Part shown: positions 59,303-64,000 of the stretch, in pieces | How positions within the stretch are numbered: position 1 is the first letter of the stretch | How the letters are laid out: each line of letters opens with the position of its first letter | Assembly: GCA_012862575.1 (NCBI GenBank) | Contig: BLSF01000061.1 | Span: forward strand, 214,349 to 278,348 | Origin: Parietichytrium sp. I65-24A | Lineage: Eukaryota > Sar > Bigyra > Thraustochytrida > Thraustochytriidae | Reading direction: 5' to 3' | Length of the DNA: 64,000 nt | Program-made: the position numbers and the translations under genes | Notes under the pieces: generated by a model | Told to the model about the DNA's origin: nothing | Seen by the model: only the letters and a program-made list of their open reading frames with translations | Database searches by the model: none

Positions 59303-62302
59303 TCAGCTCGCCGACGGAGCGCCGGAGGCGGACATGCTGAAAATTGACTTGGCTCGAGTGAGGCTTCTGATCTCTTCCTCGGATCTAGGCTGGTTATTCA
59401 AATCAAGGCCGGTTTCCACCCAGTGCCGCAAAAGGTCTTCCAAGCTCCACTCGCCTTTCTCCGACGGGAATCTTACGGCGTCAACAACTTTGTTGCCAAA
59501 CATGTTCCGCAAAGATCTTCGAAAGTCCCTACTTGCGCGGCTCAACTCCTTCCATTGCAGTGAAGAAGCAACCTCGTATCTCTCCTGTCTGTGCCACTCA
59601 TCCCAAGTGGAGAGAAACGCCTCCAAGTCTTCCTCGGTGAGGGCTTCACAAGTTCTTCGAACGTCCTCCAGTGCATCGTCATCTACGGTCATATAGTCTG
59701 GGAACCACATTCTTGTTGCGGATACGGGAAGATCTAGCTCTTGTTGGAGCTCCACTTCCAAGAACAGAGAGACGGAAACGTCGTCGACGGATCGTTCTGA
59801 AGCAAGCACAATCTCCTGTGCTTTCTGCTGCACCACGCGGAGTCGCAAAAGCCGCTTGGCAAGGTCCCGAAGCGCTTCCCGGTTCCCCCGCGCGCGTGTC
59901 GTTTCGACAACTACTTGCATCTGATTTAAAGCCCAAATGGGTTTATCGTTACACGCATCGATGCTGTCTCCCATACGCACCAGAAGAGGTGTCAAGACAT
60001 CCGGATTGTTCTTCATAGTCTCTAAGAGCTCGAGAACCCTTTTAGCTAACAAAACGTTTGTTTCTTCTAGCTCAAACTCCTTGGCGCCGCGGAGTTTGTG
60101 GAAAAACAATAAGACTCCTCGCTGGTATGCAGGCTCCACCTCCACGACAAGATCCAATACATTTACGTCCTCCACTTTGGCGCGCTTTACCCAGTAATTC
60201 ACCACGTCTGTCATGGTCTCAAACATCTTGGCATCTTCTTCGCCACCCACATAGAGCCTCGAAAATTCCATGTCTTCGAAATTACCTTCTACACCAAGGC
60301 TCGAAGCGAGTCTGACGAAGGCGCCCGCAGTTTGCTCAGGAAGGATGATGTCACTTCCAACAGTGCTAGCAAGCTCTTCAAAGCCAGCCTCTCGAATTAT
60401 GCTGTGCATTCGTTCGGAAGCAGCCATTGCAGTCAACCCTTCAAGTGCCACAATGGCAATTCTGTCGGACCCATGCTCGCTGACAACATTTACAAGGAAT
60501 TCGGCAATCTCAGACAAGTCTACGTCTTCCAAGACCTCCGTCTCGTTCGGGAACGTTCCGGACATAAGATTGCTCAACACCCAACAACACTCCTTCACGA
60601 CTTGAAAATTTCCATCCATACTTGTCATCTTGTCCATTACTGCCTTGGGCAGTCCTGATGCCACAAACTCTTTGATTTGACTAATACTGCCCGCCGCGAT
60701 GTTGCTGCACGTCCAAAATGCCTCCTTGACAATGTTAACCGTGGACCAAGTGTCCAAGATGTGCATCAATGCGGCAAGAAGACCACAGTCCAGCACACTT
60801 TGCGTTTGGGTTTCACTTCCAGTTGCAACGTTTCCAGCGGTGCGTAGAGCTGGAGTGACCAACGCCGAGTCCTCAGAATGCATGAACTCGACAATCTCTC
60901 CCAAAACACCACTTTCGAGAAAGGCATCGATTTCCGCTGATGAGCCATCACTCATATACGAAAAGCCCCAGCAAATATCAGTCCGAGCACCGTTAGACAA
61001 GTCGTCTCTCTGAAAGAAGAGTTGCAGAAGTTTAAGTAAAGTCGTTTGGTGATCGCGAGCAGGTCTTGGTTTGTTTCGCGCGAGGTTGGACAATGTCCAA
61101 GATGTATTCTCCACCATGCTCTTGCTGGCACTGGAAAAGAATCCCTTCTGTACTAGAGCCAAGATTACATCCGCCCCGCCAGCTTCGAGGACTCGGTCCC
61201 TCAGACTCCAGCTGTCCCCAGCAATGTTTCCCAGGGCCCATATTGACTGCTCGCTGACCTCGTTGCTCAAGGGATTTCGAAGTAGCTCCAAAAAGAGATC
61301 AAGTGCCTTGTCCGCAACCTCCAAGGTGTTCACGGTCGTCCCACTCGCTACATTGGTGAGCGCCCAGGTGATCTCAAACGCCAAAATGGCATCGTGCGAA
61401 CTCATGCAATCTCGGAGAGCATCGACTAATATGTCCACTCCTCCGTGGTCCACAACCTCCTGAATTGGCGGATCATACACTTGCGATAGCGCCATTCGGA
61501 CAGACTTCACGGCCCCCTGCTTAGAAACCGAATCTCCGGTTTTAATTTCCTCCAGAAGTGCCGGTATGCCCTTTTGCAACCACTCTTTGTCCTGAGGAGA
61601 AGTCTGTTGTGGGGAAAGTACATCATCGGATGTGTCAGCAATCTCATCAGGGGAGTCGGAGGATGAACGGCTCCCAACTGAGTGGCGGCTCCCAGAGGAG
61701 GTCCTTCGGCTGCCCTCACTTGTTCCACTGGACAAACTCAATCTTGAACTCTCTGGCTCCTGTGACTCTGTTTGAGATACGAAAGGGAGAGAGGACCTCG
61801 AGGTCCTGCTTTGTAGTTGCGATGATAAGCTGGTCCGTTCTGTTGAGAGAGGAAATTCGACTTCCACTTCACCAATACCTTCGTGTTCTTCTTCTATGAC
61901 GCTCACGAGCCGAAGGCTGCGTCGTCCGTCGTTCTGAGGCAGGCTTAGTCTGAGTTCAGTCGATCCACCATTTAGCGGCAAGCTCATTCTCAGCGACTTG
62001 CGGCTCTGTCTGGAGCCACCAGAAGCTCTCTTTTGCGAATCCGCTCCGCTACTGCCTCTCCGCTCTTCGCCTTGAGAATCTGCGTCATCTCTGTGCTGTG
62101 CCTCTTGAGTCGCCGCGCTGCTTCGTCTCTGCTCCGAATTCCTCGACGCGGTACTGTTCCTATTTTGTCCTCCACGAGCAGCTGCATTGGTTGATCTCCG
62201 CCCGGCGCCTCGCGACGCAGCACTGCTCCTGCGCTGTTCACCCTGGGCAGCGTCCTCCGTAAGCTCCTCGCGCACAATGCACTGGCGCAACACTCGGTAC
62301 AT
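59303..62302 (-). CDS. Importin-alpha-like armadillo protein with long extensions
   Basis: 999 aa from the ATG at 62302 (MYRVLRQCIVREELTEDAAQ); the frame is open a further 22 codons without ATG. The N-terminal 230 residues are low complexity, Arg/Ser/Ala-rich (EQRRSSAASRGAGRRSTNAA). Residues about 235-610 are armadillo repeats with the importin-alpha NLS-groove pattern: ITWALTNVASGTT, SIWALGNIAGDS, TSWTLSNLARNK, ICWGFSYMSDG, LRTAGNVATGSETQT, CCWVLSNLMSG. The last 380 residues are a helical extension without known domain. Importin-alpha (about 520 aa normally) carries NLS cargo into the nucleus; a canonical importin-beta-binding segment is not obvious. The size suggests a divergent, specialised relative. 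Confidence 0.85.
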   Translation of the reverse strand: MYRVLRQCIVREELTEDAAQGEQRRSSAASRGAGRRSTNAAARGGQNRNSTASRNSEQRRSSAATQEAQHRDDADSQGEERRGSSGADSQKRASGGSRQSRKSLRMSLPLNGGSTELRLSLPQNDGRRSLRLVSVIEEEHEGIGEVEVEFPLSTERTSLSSQLQSRTSRSSLPFVSQTESQEPESSRLSLSSGTSEGSRRTSSGSRHSVGSRSSSDSPDEIADTSDDVLSPQQTSPQDKEWLQKGIPALLEEIKTGDSVSKQGAVKSVRMALSQVYDPPIQEVVDHGGVDILVDALRDCMSSHDAILAFEITWALTNVASGTTVNTLEVADKALDLFLELLRNPLSNEVSEQSIWALGNIAGDSWSLRDRVLEAGGADVILALVQKGFFSSASKSMVENTSWTLSNLARNKPRPARDHQTTLLKLLQLFFQRDDLSNGARTDICWGFSYMSDGSSAEIDAFLESGVLGEIVEFMHSEDSALVTPALRTAGNVATGSETQTQSVLDCGLLAALMHILDTWSTVNIVKEAFWTCSNIAAGSISQIKEFVASGLPKAVMDKMTSMDGNFQVVKECCWVLSNLMSGTFPNETEVLEDVDLSEIAEFLVNVVSEHGSDRIAIVALEGLTAMAASERMHSIIREAGFEELASTVGSDIILPEQTAGAFVRLASSLGVEGNFEDMEFSRLYVGGEEDAKMFETMTDVVNYWVKRAKVEDVNVLDLVVEVEPAYQRGVLLFFHKLRGAKEFELEETNVLLAKRVLELLETMKNNPDVLTPLLVRMGDSIDACNDKPIWALNQMQVVVETTRARGNREALRDLAKRLLRLRVVQQKAQEIVLASERSVDDVSVSLFLEVELQQELDLPVSATRMWFPDYMTVDDDALEDVRRTCEALTEEDLEAFLSTWDEWHRQERYEVASSLQWKELSRASRDFRRSLRNMFGNKVVDAVRFPSEKGEWSLEDLLRHWVETGLDLNNQPRSEEEIRSLTRAKSIFSMSASGAPSAS

Positions 62303-62526
62303 CTTTCCTTCGACCCCAACACCAGTCGAGACAAACACGCCCACTTGGCCGCTTTCGACAAACCACACTGTGGCACCGGTATCTCGTCGCTCGCGTTAGC
62401 AAACCCTCGCACCTGCAAGCTCGCTGCGACACCTGTTAACCTGACTACCTATTGCGACAACACTGTGAGAAGCTTCACCGCTCCACAGCCGTACTGCCTC
62501 TTCTCCCGCCAGCCCGACAAAAAATC

Positions 62527-62667
62527 ACTGCTTCGAACCTGTCTGCACAACGACCCACTGCCTGTGCTGTATCCTCCGAATCGGCCCAGTGATTCANACT
62601 GCTTCGAACCTGTCTGCGCAACGACCCACTGCCTGTGCTGTATCCTCCGAATCGGCCCAGTGATTCA
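62527..62667. repeat. 70-bp tandem duplication separated by an N
   Basis: ACTGCTTCGAACCTGTCTGC ... CGGCCCAGTGATTCA at 62527-62596 is repeated at 62598-62667 with one difference; the single base between them is N. Either a real duplication or an assembly overlap that was not merged. Confidence 0.85.
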
Positions 62668-62899
62668 CTGACTGACGGACGGTCCCACACAAACTTGAAG
62701 AAGAGTAAGAAGAGGCAGGCGGCGGTCGAGAGCGGGAGTGGTAGGGACAGTAGCTGAGAGTAGCCCAGACAGTGTGCGCGCAAGGGAACCCTGGACTACT
62801 ATAGGTTGTGGTATGTTGTGGTAGCCCATCGGCACGAACTCAACTATCCAGCGCAGTAATGTCGCCCTAAGCCTCATCGGCGAGGGTGCAGAGGGTGCA

Positions 62900-64000
62900 G
62901 TGCACACCTTCGTTGGGTGTGAGAGAGATTGGCGGAAACCCGCATTTTCCAATCAAGACTGGTTTAAAAGCTTACTTGCCGCTTTTTATTCTTATTGAGA
63001 TTGTACTGAGACTGCTGGTCTTGTTCGGGCCTGTCTTTCCGTGCTTCGCCGCTGGCATACAGTGTCTGCCAGGGTACTAAAGCAGTACTAGTACGCAAGA
63101 GCACTCGTACTCATGTGTGATGTTTGGCGCGCATTGCGAGCTGAGTTAGCTGATTTGATCGAAACAAGGTGGACGTGAACAAGTCGCGAGCAACTTTACA
63201 CCAAGACGATCTGCGCGGCGTGCAAGTATGTGCAAGGCATTCCCAAGTCGTCCGAGTCGGTGGCCTTCAGAAAGGAACCGATGCTGAGGTTGCCGATGCA
63301 TGCAAATTGAGCCTGTTCGAAAGGCATCCGCCACGCCACGAAATGTGGCTCAGTGGCGTTGCGCCATCGTTGACAACTTCATTGTCCACCATCAAACACA
63401 TTGTGCGGTCATTTGAGCTCGAGCCTCTCTCTTGTGCTCCTTTGGAAGATCGTTCGAGTGGCCATCCAGTTTGCCTTCACGCGTTGCACCAGCCTCATGC
63501 CCACGCCTAGCTCGTCCAGTCGTCAGGCGCAAACTCGCGATCCATGGATTTCATATCAATGAATTCAGACGCTGCTCTGGCGTGTACGCCGGAGTCTGTC
63601 TTGGCTCTTTTTTTAAACCACAACCGTCCGCTGTTCAGGAGGTCAGCGCGATTCGACGAACCACTGACCGGGCAGCGTCGGGCATCCTGCCGGCGACCAC
63701 TGCTGCTCGCCTCCAGGGCTGTAATGGCTTCTTTTTAAGCTAAAAGCACTGGAGCCAAGCACCCCACCTTCCAGTAGGGTTGTTTCCGCCATCCTTGTCG
63801 TATACTCGTTGCGCTCCGGGGGTGAAGCCTGTGGGGCAGTGTCGAAGCGAAGTCGGGAGTGGCTGAGCTACGCGACTCTTGTTAGTCCAGTTTTTTACTG
63901 TCAAAAAGAAATTGGCCGGAAATACTTTCGTGAACGAACTTTTGCAAATTAGAGACAAGGCAAAGAAAGAAGGAACTTGCATCGATCGCATCGCCAAAGC
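62900..64000. other. Non-coding host-type sequence
   Basis: Open frames are short and overlap on both strands; none has recognisable motifs. No RNA gene or repeat was seen. The region may be intergenic or intronic. Confidence 0.4.

Overview
The window joins two very different kinds of DNA. Bases 1 to about 49,190 are fairly AT-rich and packed with short-spaced, intronless genes on both strands. They carry many lineage-specific paralogues, a recurrent TATA-type motif about 28-52 nt upstream of start codons, dispersed palindromic hairpins, and an IS607-family element with a Fanzor/TnpB nuclease. This looks like a large DNA virus of a protist, or an endogenous copy of one. No capsid, DNA polymerase or RNA polymerase gene lies in this stretch. 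The closest thing to a morphogenesis gene is a short RRxGKT-type ATPase at 44,221 that resembles packaging/terminase ATPases. Bases from about 50,280 to 64,000 are GC-richer, gene-sparse and eukaryotic. They hold the 3' end of an 18S rRNA, GTPases, an importin-alpha-like protein and tandem repeats. From memory the 18S fragment fits a stramenopile, probably a labyrinthulomycete (thraustochytrid). Thraustochytrids are reported to carry subtelomeric rDNA and large DNA viruses of the mirusvirus type, so a viral insertion beside rDNA is plausible. However, single N bases at 1744, 50682 and 62597 sit at repeat or homology boundaries, so a scaffolding join cannot be excluded.

Layout. 1-8.7 kb: a segmental duplication around a K-dependent Na/Ca exchanger gene, with two paralogous polyglutamine proteins, three copies of a gene ending in SSRR..CxxC, remnants of the exchanger and a long degenerate repeat field. 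9-19.5 kb: ankyrin protein, IS607/Fanzor element, secreted Ser-Pro-Thr stalk protein, membrane protein, two F-box paralogues, a large internally repeated protein. 19.9-32.9 kb: BTB protein, surface glycoprotein with a frame break at its signal peptide, alpha/beta-hydrolase-like proteins, multipass membrane proteins, a pair of paralogues with a conserved C-terminal module, a RING protein, a second secreted stalk protein. 33-49 kb: helical-repeat protein, a broken RCC1 gene, a third stalk protein, then a cluster of intact and decayed copies of the CxxC-tail families and the ATPase. 49.2-50.3 kb: diverged repeats without genes. 50.4-50.7 kb: 18S 3' end. 50.7-54.5 kb: non-coding with tandem repeats. 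54.6-62.4 kb: three cellular loci (GTPase with CaaX tail, a second CaaX protein, importin-alpha-like) plus a dynamin fragment. 62.5-64 kb: no convincing gene.

How it hangs together. The viral half is an accessory region. It encodes ubiquitin-pathway adaptors (F-box x2, BTB, RING, ankyrin), secreted or surface proteins, ion transport and a fast-duplicating family of small helical proteins. The most unusual pattern is that at least eleven proteins, from several different families, end in a short tail with CxxC followed by basic residues, often preceded by SS[RK][RK]. Several of their genes share one upstream layout: a palindromic hairpin, 7-25 bp, a TATA motif, about 35-45 nt, then ATG. The second notable item is the Fanzor gene. 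Its 219-residue N-terminal extension, carrying a nuclear-localisation-like PVKKKRKL, is read in an alternative frame of the tnpA recombinase gene, and tnpA itself is cut by one in-frame TAG.
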